From Streptomyces hyaluromycini (lineage in GTDB: Bacteria; Actinomycetota; Actinomycetes; Streptomycetales; Streptomycetaceae), in contig NZ_BCFL01000020.1 in NCBI RefSeq assembly GCF_002217755.1, positions 186,001-250,000 of the forward strand: a stretch of DNA of 64,000 nucleotides, in the 5' to 3' direction. Shown one piece after another: positions 26,728 through 35,082 of this stretch (the first letter of the stretch is position 1; every line of letters starts with the position of its first letter). The translations under genes and the position numbers were made by a program. The notes below the pieces were generated by a model, which saw nothing but the letters and a program-made list of their open reading frames with translations, made no database searches and was not told the origin of the DNA.

Positions 26728-28457
26728 CCCCGGCCGGCGCGCTGGCCCTGGCCGCCCCGCACCCCGCGGCGCTCGCCGCGGCCCGGCGGGCGGCCACGCG
26801 CGGCGGCAACGCGGTGGACGCGGCGCTGGCCGCGGCGGCCGCGCTGACCGTCGTCTACCCGCACCAGTGCTCCCTCGGCGGCGACCTGATCGCCCTGGTG
26901 CACGCCCCGGACGGCACCGTGCGGGCGCTGCTGTCCGTCGGGGCGGCCGCGGCGGGCACCGACGTCGAGGCGCTGCGCGCGGCGGACTCCAGGATGCCGG
27001 CCCAGGGTCCGGGGACGGTCACCGTGCCGGGCGCGGTGGCGGGCTGGGCGGCGCTCGCCGAGGCGTACGGCACGCCGGGCGCGCTCGCCGCCGCACTGCG
27101 GGACGCCGCCGCTCTGGCGCGGGCGGGGGCGACGGTCTCGGCCGGGCTGGCGCGCGCGGTACGGGACAACGAGGCGCGGATCAAGGCCGATCCGGGCCTG
27201 ACCGCGCTGCTGACCGGCCCGGACGGACGGCCGGTGGCGGAGGGCGACCCGCTCCCCCAGCCCCGGCTGGCGACGGTGCTCGACGAACTCGCCGACGACC
27301 CCTGGTCGTTCTACCGGGGCAGCGTCGCCGAGACACTGGCCGCCGGACTGCGCGACCTCGGGAGCCCGCTCACCACGGCCGATCTGGCGGCGCACCGGGC
27401 CGAGTTCGCGGAGCCGGTGAGCATCGCGCAGGTGGGCGCGGAACCGGTGAGCGCCGAGGCGGTGGATGTCGAGCCGTTGGGCGCCGAGGCCACGGACGTC
27501 AAGACTGTGAGCGTCGAGGCGATGAGCGTCGAGGCAGTGGGCGCCGCGCCGGAGGACGCCGAAGCCCTGGACGCCGAGCCGATGGGCGTCCGCTGGTGGG
27601 CCGCGCCACCGCCCAGTCAGGGCGTCGTGCTCCCCGCCCTGCTGTCCGCGGCGGCCGGTGCCCCCGGCCGCTCCGCGGCGGAGCGGACCCGGCTGCTGGC
27701 CGCCCGCTGCCAGGATGCCTCGGCCGCCCGGGACCGGCTGCTCGGCGATCCGCGCGGGCAGCGGCTCGACCTCGACGGGCTGCTCGATCCGGCGCCGCTG
27801 GCCGGCACGCTCCCGCCACGGCCGCCGTTCCGGCCGTCCGGTGACACGGTCGCGGTGACGGCCGTGGACTCCTCCGGGCTCGCGGTCTCGCTCATCCAGA
27901 GCGTCTACCAGACCTTCGGCTCCGGACTCTGCGACCCGGGCACCGGGATCGTGCTGCACAACCGGGGTTCGGCGTTCAGTCTGCTCCCCGGGCATCCCGG
28001 CCTGCTGCGCCCGGGCGCGCGCCCGCCGCACACGCTGTGTCCGGTGATCGGCCGCTCCCCCGCGCTGCTGCTGGCAGCCGGCTGCCAGGGCGGCCGGGCC
28101 CAGCCGCAGATCCTCGCCCAGACCCTGCCCGGGCTGGCCGACCCGGACGCCGACCCGGCGGCCGTACTGGCGGACCCGCGCTGGGTGATCGGTGCCCGGG
28201 ACATCGGCTTCGAGGAGCAGACGCTGCTCGCCGAGCCCGGCTCGGTTCCGGCGGCAACGCCCGCCGTGTCACCGGGACTTCCCGTGGTCTCCGCACCGGG
28301 TCCGAGCGATCTGGCCGGCCACGTCCAGGTGGCCCGGCTCACCCGTGACGGCCGCCTGGACGCCGCCTCCGACCCCCGAGCCGACGGCGGCACGGTCCAG
28401 CCGGAGACCGACGCCCCCGGCACCACCCGCACCACCCCGGAAGGAACCCCCGCATGA
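26724..28457 (+). CDS. Gamma-glutamyltransferase-fold Ntn hydrolase with internal repetitive insert
   Basis: About 577 residues from a GTG overlapping the cyclase stop. Typical GGT landmarks are GGNAVDAALAAAAALTVVYP, then GTVTVPGAVAGW, and the autoprocessing site GDTVAVTAVD, where the Thr after Asp would become the nucleophile. No signal peptide is seen, so it is cytoplasmic. Relatives include the oxamate amidohydrolase HpxW, so true glutathione activity should not be assumed. It could hydrolyse a gamma-glutamyl amide formed by the GS-like ligase of the next unit. An Ala/Glu/Val-rich repetitive insert (27417-27590) precedes the VRWWAAPPPSQG strand. Confidence 0.85.
   Translation: MTPAGALALAAPHPAALAAARRAATRGGNAVDAALAAAAALTVVYPHQCSLGGDLIALVHAPDGTVRALLSVGAAAAGTDVEALRAADSRMPAQGPGTVTVPGAVAGWAALAEAYGTPGALAAALRDAAALARAGATVSAGLARAVRDNEARIKADPGLTALLTGPDGRPVAEGDPLPQPRLATVLDELADDPWSFYRGSVAETLAAGLRDLGSPLTTADLAAHRAEFAEPVSIAQVGAEPVSAEAVDVEPLGAEATDVKTVSVEAMSVEAVGAAPEDAEALDAEPMGVRWWAAPPPSQGVVLPALLSAAAGAPGRSAAERTRLLAARCQDASAARDRLLGDPRGQRLDLDGLLDPAPLAGTLPPRPPFRPSGDTVAVTAVDSSGLAVSLIQSVYQTFGSGLCDPGTGIVLHNRGSAFSLLPGHPGLLRPGARPPHTLCPVIGRSPALLLAAGCQGGRAQPQILAQTLPGLADPDADPAAVLADPRWVIGARDIGFEEQTLLAEPGSVPAATPAVSPGLPVVSAPGPSDLAGHVQVARLTRDGRLDAASDPRADGGTVQPETDAPGTTRTTPEGTPA
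27417..27590 (+). repeat. Degenerate coding repeat within the GGT-fold gene
   Basis: About 58 residues made of loosely repeated units such as GAEPVSAEA, GAEATDV, VSVEAMSVEA and DAEALDAEPMGV, replacing a short loop in ordinary family members. The underlying DNA repeats GAGC-GCCGAGG-like blocks. It stays in frame and is probably a slippage expansion. Confidence 0.7.
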
Positions 28458-30412
28458 GCACCCTCGCGCCCCGTCCCGCGTCCGCCGCCGCACCCCACCC
28501 GCTGGATCCCCTGACCGCCGCCGAACTGGCCGTCGCCGTCAAGGTGCTGGAGGACGACCCCCGGGTCACCGAGGACACCCGGTTCTGGGGCGTCGCCCTG
28601 GACGAGCACCACGCGCGCACCGCCCGGCCCGGTGACGCCCGGCGGGCCCGCGCGGTGGTGATCTGCCCCTCGGCGCACGTCGGCTACGAAGTCGACCTGG
28701 AACTCGGCGAGAAGCCGCAGTCCATGGCCTGGCGTGAACTGGACGTGCGCAGCCCCGGCTGTTCGTCGGAGGAGGCCCGGCAGGCCGCCGCCGCGTGCCG
28801 GGCGGACCCGCGGTTCCGGGACGCGCTCGCGCTGCGCGGGATCCACGACGTGTCGCTGGTGATGGTCGACCCGGAGTCGATCGGCGGCTTCGAGCCGCCC
28901 GAGTACCCGGGCCGCAGGCTGACCTGGGGCAGTGTGTGGCACCGCGAGTCGGAGGACGACAACGGCTACGCGCGGCCCGTGCAGGGTGTGGTGCCGGTCA
29001 TCGACATGGAGTCGATGGAGGTGCTGTACATCGAGGACCACGGGGTGGTGCCGCTGTCGGAGGAGTCCGGGGTGTTCGCCGCCGGGACCGTGCCCGAGCG
29101 GGCGGGTCTGAAGCCGCTGGAGGTGGTCCAGCCCGAGGGGCCGGGCTTCACCGTGACCGGGCAGCGGGTGGACTGGCAGGGCTGGTCGGTGCGGGTCGGT
29201 TTCAGCCACCGCGAGGGCCTGGTGCTGCACGACCTGAGCTTCGACGCGGGCGGCAGGGGGCCGCGCCGGGTGATCCGCCGGGCCTCGGTCAACGAGATGT
29301 ACGTGCCGTACTTCGACACCGCTTCCACCCAGTACCGCAAGAACTTCTTCGACTGGGGCGAGTACGGCGCCGGGCCGCTCACCAACTCCCTCGCCCTGGG
29401 CTGCGACTGCCTCGGCGTCATCCACTACTTCGACGCGGCGGTCCTCGGCGGCGACGGCGTGCCCCGGGTCATCCCGAACGCGGTGTGCATGCACGAGGAG
29501 GACGACGGGATCCTCTGGAAGCACCACGACGGACGCACCGGCCGCACGGAGGTGCGCCGCTCCCGCCGCCTGATCATCTCGGCGTTCGCCACGGTCGCCA
29601 ACTACGACTACGGCTTCTACTGGTCCCTGTACCAGGACGGCTCGGTCATGCTGGAGATCAAGATGACCGGCATCCTCTCCGCGACCGGTGTCACGGAGGA
29701 CGAGGAGACGCCGTACGCCCGGCGGGTCGCCCCGAACGTGGCGGTCACCAACCACCAGCACTTCTTCGCCGTACGGCTGGACATGGCGGTGGACGGGACG
29801 GCGAACCGGCTGGTCGAGGTGACGGCCGAGCACGAGAGCGACCCGGCGCTCGACCCGTACGGGAACGCGGCGCGGACGGTCCTGCGCCCTGTCCTCAGCG
29901 AAGCCGAGGGCGGGCGGTCCACGGACGCCTCCCGGGCCCTGCACTGGCGGGTGGAGAGCACCGAGGCGCGCAACCGGATGGGCGAGCCGACCGCGTACCG
30001 GGTGCACGTGGAGAACACGGCGGTGCTGCCGGTGCGTCCGGACAGCGTGTGCGCGCGGCGGGCGCCGTTCGTGGCGAAGCAGCTGTGGGCGACGGAGTAC
30101 GACCCGGCGCGGCGGTTCGTGGCCGGCGAGTACCCCAACCAGGCCGAGCCCGGCGCGGACGGGGTGCACCGCTGGCAGGAGGAGGACCGTTCGCTGGACG
30201 GCACGGATCTGGTGCTGTGGGCGACGGTCGGCTCGCACCACTTCCCGCGTCCCGAGGAGTGGCCGGTGATGCCGGTGGCCCGGGCGCGGCTGCGCCTCGA
30301 ACCGGACGGCTTCTTCGACCGCAACCCCGCCCTGGACGTCCCGGCGCCGGTCTCCTGCCACCCGCCGGCCACCACGGCGGACGCGGGCGGTGGCCACTGC
30401 TGCGCCGGATGA
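28454..30412 (+). CDS. Copper-containing amine oxidase (topaquinone type)
   Basis: A 652-residue enzyme starting in an ATGA overlap. The cofactor site is TVANYDYGFYW, where Tyr384 should self-process to topaquinone; Arthrobacter phenylethylamine oxidase has it at 382. HQHFFAVRLDM supplies two copper histidines, and the third lies in the C-terminal region. The catalytic base Asp is probably in YFDTASTQYRKNFFDWGEYG. With no signal peptide it acts in the cytoplasm, turning a primary amine into an aldehyde plus ammonia and H2O2. The tail ends GGHCCAG, which could bind metal. Confidence 0.95.
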   Translation: MSTLAPRPASAAAPHPLDPLTAAELAVAVKVLEDDPRVTEDTRFWGVALDEHHARTARPGDARRARAVVICPSAHVGYEVDLELGEKPQSMAWRELDVRSPGCSSEEARQAAAACRADPRFRDALALRGIHDVSLVMVDPESIGGFEPPEYPGRRLTWGSVWHRESEDDNGYARPVQGVVPVIDMESMEVLYIEDHGVVPLSEESGVFAAGTVPERAGLKPLEVVQPEGPGFTVTGQRVDWQGWSVRVGFSHREGLVLHDLSFDAGGRGPRRVIRRASVNEMYVPYFDTASTQYRKNFFDWGEYGAGPLTNSLALGCDCLGVIHYFDAAVLGGDGVPRVIPNAVCMHEEDDGILWKHHDGRTGRTEVRRSRRLIISAFATVANYDYGFYWSLYQDGSVMLEIKMTGILSATGVTEDEETPYARRVAPNVAVTNHQHFFAVRLDMAVDGTANRLVEVTAEHESDPALDPYGNAARTVLRPVLSEAEGGRSTDASRALHWRVESTEARNRMGEPTAYRVHVENTAVLPVRPDSVCARRAPFVAKQLWATEYDPARRFVAGEYPNQAEPGADGVHRWQEEDRSLDGTDLVLWATVGSHHFPRPEEWPVMPVARARLRLEPDGFFDRNPALDVPAPVSCHPPATTADAGGGHCCAG

Positions 30413-31476
30413 CCACCGCCGACGGCCCGTCCACAGCACACCACCGCCCCACCTCGTCCCCGGCCCCGGCCGCGGTACACCAGTCGCTCACTGCGCTCGC
30501 GGTCCTCGCCGTGACGGCCGCCGCCCTGCTCACCGCCCGTGCCTCCTCGGGAGACGACGGGCACGCGGGACACCCGGCAGCGGTGGGCACCGGGTACGGC
30601 TCGGTGGACCCGACGGCCGCCGTCGGCCTCGTGGGTGCGGTGCTCGCGGTCACGCTGGCCATGTCGTGGCCCGCGCTCCGGACCGTCCTAGTGCCCGGGG
30701 CGCGGCGGCTCACCGGGCGGTGTGTCCTCACCGCCATGGCGGCCGCGGTCGTGCTCGCCCTCCCGTTGCTGCTGGTGCGGGCGCCGGGCGGGGTGGACGC
30801 GCACGTGTGGGCGATGGTCCGGTTCGAGTCGCTGGCGGTGCTGGGGCCGGGGCTGCTGGCGTACGCCGTCGGAGCGACTGGGCCGCCGTCCTCGCGGGAG
30901 CGCGGCGGGGCCCGGCCGGGCGCGGTGGTCTGGACGGTGTCGGCGTACGCCTGGCATCTGCCGCCGCTGCACGGGCTCGACGGGCCGGGGACCGAACTCG
31001 CCCGGTCGTTCTGCTGGGTGGCGGCGGGTGTGCTGCTCTGCCGTCACCCGGTGGTCCCGCGCGGCCCGTTCCTCGCCGCGCACCTGGCCGTCCTGCCGCT
31101 GGCCGTGGTGATGGCGGCCACCGGACGGGGCGCGGCGGGCCTGGTGATGGCGGCAGCCGACGCGGCCATGGCGGTGTGCGTGCTCAACGCAGGCCGCCGG
31201 AAAGGCTGTTACGCCCGCGTAAATATTGGATCCAATTATTGGCTCTCTGGATCCTTGCATCGCTACGGTCTCCGTGACCGGGACAGAAAGGCGTCAGATG
31301 CGCGAGGAAGAGAACGTACGGCTCACCAGGACCGGTCCGGGCACGCCCGCCGGGACCTGGATGCGCCGCTACTGGCAGCCCGTCGCCCTGAGCGAGGAAC
31401 TCGACGGCGTACGGCCCCTGGTGGCCCCGAAGGTGCTGGGGCAGGACCTCGTCCTGTTCCGGGACGGGGACGGTGA
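30409..31476 (+). CDS. CtaG-like polytopic membrane protein, reading frame overruns into the next gene
   Basis: Up to 355 residues, starting in an ATGA overlap with the amine-oxidase gene. About six hydrophobic segments lie within residues 25-265. The sequence AYAWHLPPLHGLDGPG followed by a helix resembles the WHLPPLY motif of caa3-type CtaG proteins, which assist copper-site assembly of cytochrome oxidase. After about residue 265 the frame turns Arg-rich, crosses operator C and overlaps the Rieske gene by 179 bases. A lost stop or a frameshift near 31200 would explain this. A role in copper supply to the amine oxidase is inference. Confidence 0.65.
   Translation: MTTADGPSTAHHRPTSSPAPAAVHQSLTALAVLAVTAAALLTARASSGDDGHAGHPAAVGTGYGSVDPTAAVGLVGAVLAVTLAMSWPALRTVLVPGARRLTGRCVLTAMAAAVVLALPLLLVRAPGGVDAHVWAMVRFESLAVLGPGLLAYAVGATGPPSSRERGGARPGAVVWTVSAYAWHLPPLHGLDGPGTELARSFCWVAAGVLLCRHPVVPRGPFLAAHLAVLPLAVVMAATGRGAAGLVMAAADAAMAVCVLNAGRRKGCYARVNIGSNYWLSGSLHRYGLRDRDRKASDARGRERTAHQDRSGHARRDLDAPLLAARRPERGTRRRTAPGGPEGAGAGPRPVPGRGR
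31225..31256. promoter_or_regulatory. Paired TTGGATCCAA-type operator, site C
   Basis: ATTGGATCCAAT (31225-31236, centre 31230.5) is a perfect 12-bp palindrome. CTGGATCCTT (31247-31256, centre 31251.5) is the second site. The centres are 21 bp apart, as at A and B. It lies 42 bases before the Rieske oxygenase ATG and marks the start of the third unit. Confidence 0.8.
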
Positions 31477-32650
31477 ACTCGGTCTGGTCGACCGGGGCTG
31501 TCCGCACCGCGGCGCCGATCTGGCGCTGGGCCGGCTGGAGGACGGCGGGCTGCGCTGCTGCTTCCACGGCTGGCTCTTCGGCCGGGACGGCGCCTGCCTG
31601 GACACCCCGGCCGAACCGGCCGGCGGCGGCCTCGCCTCCCGGGTCCGGCTGGGCAGTTACCCGGTGCGCGAGATCAACGGCGTGATCTGGGGCTACCTCG
31701 GCCCCGGCGAGCCGCCCGAACTGCCCGCGCTGGACTGCTTCGAGGCCCCCGCCGGGCACACGTTCGCCTGGAAGGGCCTGCTGGAGTGCAACTGGCTCCA
31801 GGCGCTGGAGGTCGGCATCGACCCCGCGCACGCCTCCTACCTGCACCGCTTCTTCCAGGACGAGGACCCCTGCGACAGCTACGGCAAGCAGTTCCGGGCC
31901 GCCTCCCAGGGCACCGACCTGCCGATGACGAAGATCCTGCGGGAGTACGGCCGTCCCGACATCGACGCCGTCCGGACCCCCTACGGCATCCGGATCACGG
32001 CGCTGCGCACGCTCGACGGCACCGACACCGAGGGCCGCCCGATGGACGGCAGCCGCACCCATGTCCGGGTCACCCACCAGGTCTTCCCGCACGGCTTCCA
32101 CATCCCGCTGGACGCCGAGACCGCGATCACCCAGTGGCATGTGCCGATCGACGACACCTCCTGTTACTGGTACGCCCAGTTCACCAGCGTCGGCGGCCCG
32201 GTCGACCGGGCGGAGATGCGCCGGCAGCGGGTCGACGCGGTCACCCTGCCCGACTACCGCCCGCGCTTCGGCCGTTCCAACGGCTACGGCTACGACCCCG
32301 CCGAGCAGCTGACCACGACGTACACCGGGCTCGGCACCGACATCAACGTGCACGACCAGTGGGCGGTGGAGGGCCAGGGCGCGATCCAGGACCGCACCCG
32401 CGAGCACCTGGGCCGCTCCGACAAGGCGATCGTGATGTACCGGCGGATGCTGGGCGAGGCGATATCCGCCGTCGAGCGCGGCGAGGACCCGCCGCTGGTG
32501 CTGCCGGCGGCGCGCGCGGCCGAGCTGCGCGGTCCGGTCACGCTCGACGGGATCGGGCCCACCGAGGGCTGGGCCGAGCACTGGGCCGCCGTGACCGCGA
32601 AGCAGCGGGCGGACAGCGGCTGGGCGCAAGCGGCCGGAACGGGCGGCTGA
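31298..32650 (+). CDS. Rieske-type aromatic-ring-hydroxylating/N- or O-demethylating oxygenase
   Basis: A 450-residue oxygenase; the ATG at 31298 is preceded by GAAAGGCG. The Rieske centre is CPHRGADLALG with CCFHGW (CxH and CxxH). The mononuclear iron site is ECNWLQALEVGIDPAHASYLH, typical of the phthalate 4,5-dioxygenase/vanillate demethylase branch, which works without a small subunit. Electrons should come from the VanB-type reductase two genes on. Hydroxylation or oxidative dealkylation of an N-substituted or aromatic substrate is likely. Its pairing with a GS-like ligase is noteworthy. Confidence 0.93.
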   Translation: MREEENVRLTRTGPGTPAGTWMRRYWQPVALSEELDGVRPLVAPKVLGQDLVLFRDGDGELGLVDRGCPHRGADLALGRLEDGGLRCCFHGWLFGRDGACLDTPAEPAGGGLASRVRLGSYPVREINGVIWGYLGPGEPPELPALDCFEAPAGHTFAWKGLLECNWLQALEVGIDPAHASYLHRFFQDEDPCDSYGKQFRAASQGTDLPMTKILREYGRPDIDAVRTPYGIRITALRTLDGTDTEGRPMDGSRTHVRVTHQVFPHGFHIPLDAETAITQWHVPIDDTSCYWYAQFTSVGGPVDRAEMRRQRVDAVTLPDYRPRFGRSNGYGYDPAEQLTTTYTGLGTDINVHDQWAVEGQGAIQDRTREHLGRSDKAIVMYRRMLGEAISAVERGEDPPLVLPAARAAELRGPVTLDGIGPTEGWAEHWAAVTAKQRADSGWAQAAGTGG

Positions 32651-32655
32651 CCGCG

Positions 32656-34098
32656 GTGGACTTCGTCGAACGTCACGCGGGGTGGACGGCCGAGCAGTCG
32701 GCCGCCGCCGTGGAGATCCGCGCCCGCGCCGAGCGCGGCGGGCTGAAGGTGGTGCGGCTCGTCTTCGCCGACCAGCACGGGCTGCTGCGCGGCAAGACCG
32801 TCACCGCCTCCGAGGTGCCCGCCATCCTGCGCGAGGGCACCGGTATCGCCTCGTCCCTGCTGGCCAAGGACACCTCGGGCCGTACCGTGTTCCCGCTGTT
32901 CACCCGGGAGACTCCGCTCGGGCTGCCCGAACTGCGCGGCGCGGCCGACATGGTGATGGTGCCCGACCCGCTCACCTTCCGGATGCTGCCGTGGTCGCCG
33001 GGCACCGGCTGGCTGCTGTGCGACCTGCGGTTCACCTCCGGCGCCCCGGTCCCGCTGTGCACGCGCGGGCTGCTGCGCTCGGTGCTGGGGCAGGCGGACG
33101 GGCTCACCTACCGCACGGGCCTGGAGGTGGAGTTCCATCTGTTCCGGCTGGACGACCCGAGGCTGGGCGCGGCCGACCTGGGCCAGCCGGGCGCGGCACC
33201 CGAGGTGGGCATGCTCAACCACGGCTACCAGTACCTGAGCGAGCTGCGCTACGACGAACTCGACCCGATGCTCGATCTGTTGCGCGGCACGCTGGAGGAG
33301 CTGGGGCTGCCGTTGCGCACCCTGGAGGTCGAGTTCGGGCCGAGCCAGGTCGAGCTGACCCTGCGGCCCGCCGACGGACTGGGCACGGCGGACGCGATGG
33401 TGCTGCTGCGCAGCGCCGTCAAGCAGGTCGCCGCCCGGCACGGCCACCACGCGACCTTCATGTGCCGGCCCCATCTGCCCGGGGTGTTCTCCAGCGGCTG
33501 GCATCTGCACCAGAGCATGGTGCGCGGCGACGCGGGCGTCTTCGCCCCGGAGCCCGGTGCCGGTAGCAGTAGCGGCAGCGGGCCGGGGCTGTCGCCGTAC
33601 GGCACGGCCTTCCTGGGCGGACTGCTGCGCCACGCGCGGGCCACCAGCGCGCTGTCGACGCCCACCCTCAACGGGTTCAAGCGGTTCCGGTCGCTGTCGC
33701 TGGCGCCCGACCGCGCGGTGTGGGGGCGGGACAACCGGGGTGCGATGGTGCGGGTCCTGGGCGACGGCCCGTCGTCCACGCGGCTGGAGAACCGCATCGG
33801 GGAACCGGCCGCCAACCCCTACCTCTACCTCGCCTCCCAGCTCGCGGCCGGTCTGGACGGAGTGGCGCGCGGCCTGGACCCGGGTCCGGCCGCCGACGAG
33901 CCGTACGCGTCCCGGGCGGAGCCGCTGCCGCGGTCCCTCGGCGAGGCGCTCGACGCGCTGGTGGCCGACCGGGAGCTGACCGACCGCCTGGGCAAGGACT
34001 TCGTGGCCTACTACACGAGCGTCAAGCGGGCCGAGATCGCCCGCTTCGACCAGGAGGTCACCGACTGGGAACAACGGGAGTACTTCCGTGTCTTCTGA
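32656..34098 (+). CDS. Glutamine synthetase-like gamma-glutamylamide ligase
   Basis: About 480 residues from the GTG at 32656, five bases after the Rieske stop. GS-family signatures are present: VFADQHGLLRGKTV, EVEFHLF, NHGYQYLSE, SGWHLHQS, STPTLNGFKRF, WGRDNRG, and RLENRIGEPAANPYLYLA. It belongs with the PuuA/GlnA3/IpuC-type group that joins glutamate to amines rather than to ammonia. Such ligation protects or detoxifies an amine before oxidation. Together with the GGT-fold enzyme it could form an attach/remove cycle. The amine is not identifiable. Confidence 0.9.
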   Translation: MDFVERHAGWTAEQSAAAVEIRARAERGGLKVVRLVFADQHGLLRGKTVTASEVPAILREGTGIASSLLAKDTSGRTVFPLFTRETPLGLPELRGAADMVMVPDPLTFRMLPWSPGTGWLLCDLRFTSGAPVPLCTRGLLRSVLGQADGLTYRTGLEVEFHLFRLDDPRLGAADLGQPGAAPEVGMLNHGYQYLSELRYDELDPMLDLLRGTLEELGLPLRTLEVEFGPSQVELTLRPADGLGTADAMVLLRSAVKQVAARHGHHATFMCRPHLPGVFSSGWHLHQSMVRGDAGVFAPEPGAGSSSGSGPGLSPYGTAFLGGLLRHARATSALSTPTLNGFKRFRSLSLAPDRAVWGRDNRGAMVRVLGDGPSSTRLENRIGEPAANPYLYLASQLAAGLDGVARGLDPGPAADEPYASRAEPLPRSLGEALDALVADRELTDRLGKDFVAYYTSVKRAEIARFDQEVTDWEQREYFRVF

Positions 34099-35059
34099 CC
34101 CGCCCGCACCGGCCTTCGCGCGCCTTCTGGTCCGCCAGGCCCGCTGGATCGCCGAGGACGTCGTCGAGCTGCGGCTGGCCCGGCGGGACGGCCTGCCGCT
34201 GCCCCCGTGGGAGCCCGGCGCCCATGTGGAACTGACCCTGCCGTCCGGTCTGCGCCGCGCCTACTCGCTGTGCGGGGATCCACGGGAGCGCACCGCCTGG
34301 ACGGTCGCGGTGCAGCGCGCGCCGGACAGCCGGGGCGGTTCCCTGGAACTCCACGAAACGGTGCTCGTCGGCCGGGAGTTGACGGTCGACGGCCCGGTCA
34401 ACCGCTTCCCGCTGCTCCCGGCCCCCGGGTACCTCCTGCTGGCCGGTGGCATCGGCGTCACCCCGCTGCTGCCCATGGCCCGCGCGCTGGCCGCCGGCGG
34501 TCTGCCGTGGCGGCTCGTCCTGGGCGCCCGGGACCGCTCCCGCCTCGTCTACGCCGAGGAGCTGACCGCGCTCGGCGGCGACCGGGTCCGGCTGGTCCCC
34601 CAGGACGAGGCGGGCCTGCCCGACCTCGCCGCGGAACTCACCGCCGCCCCGCCCGGCCACGCCGTGTACGCCTGCGGTCCCGCGGCGATGCTGGACGCGG
34701 TGTCCGAGCTGTGCCGCACCGCGGTACCGCCGCGTCCCCTCCGTATCGAGCGGTTCGGCCCGGCCGTGGAAGCCGACGGGGACGCGGCGCGGGGCCGGTT
34801 CGAGGTCGTGCTGCGCCGGTCGGGGCTGCGGCTGGCGGTGCCGACGGACCGGTCGGTGCTGGAGGTCGTACGGGACCGTGTGCCGGACGTGCCGTACTCC
34901 TGCGAGGAGGGCTACTGCGGCAGCTGCGAGACACCCGTCCTGGCCGGCACCCCGGACCACCGTGACTCGGTGATCGGGCCGCAGGAGCGGGCGGCCGCCA
35001 CGACGATGATGATCTGTGTCAGCCGCGCCGCCTCGACGGTCCTCGAACTGGACCTCTGA
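34088..35059 (+). CDS. VanB/PDR-type oxygenase reductase (FMN, NAD(P)H, plant-type 2Fe-2S)
   Basis: A 323-residue electron-transfer protein. The GTG at 34088 overlaps the end of the GS-like gene. An FMN/NAD-binding reductase domain (RAYSLCGDP, then LLLAGGIGVTPLLPMA and AVYACGPAAML) is followed by a C-terminal ferredoxin domain with CEEGYCGSCETPVL and a distant fourth Cys (MICVSRA). It supplies electrons to a class-IA-type oxygenase, here surely the Rieske protein of the same unit. Confidence 0.95.
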   Translation: MSSDPPAPAFARLLVRQARWIAEDVVELRLARRDGLPLPPWEPGAHVELTLPSGLRRAYSLCGDPRERTAWTVAVQRAPDSRGGSLELHETVLVGRELTVDGPVNRFPLLPAPGYLLLAGGIGVTPLLPMARALAAGGLPWRLVLGARDRSRLVYAEELTALGGDRVRLVPQDEAGLPDLAAELTAAPPGHAVYACGPAAMLDAVSELCRTAVPPRPLRIERFGPAVEADGDAARGRFEVVLRRSGLRLAVPTDRSVLEVVRDRVPDVPYSCEEGYCGSCETPVLAGTPDHRDSVIGPQERAAATTMMICVSRAASTVLELDL

Positions 35060-35082
35060 ACCCCGACAACGGACGGAGCACC

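Noticed and set aside
26074..28457. Kynurenine or glutathione degradation
   Set aside because: Only the family resemblances of cyclase and GGT-fold proteins support it; no tryptophan dioxygenase, kynureninase or secreted GGT signal is present.
30390..31277. Alternative frame as the gene after the amine oxidase
   Set aside because: Its sequence is Arg/Gly-rich without membrane segments until the very end, whereas the frame from 30409 encodes clear helices and a CtaG-like motif.
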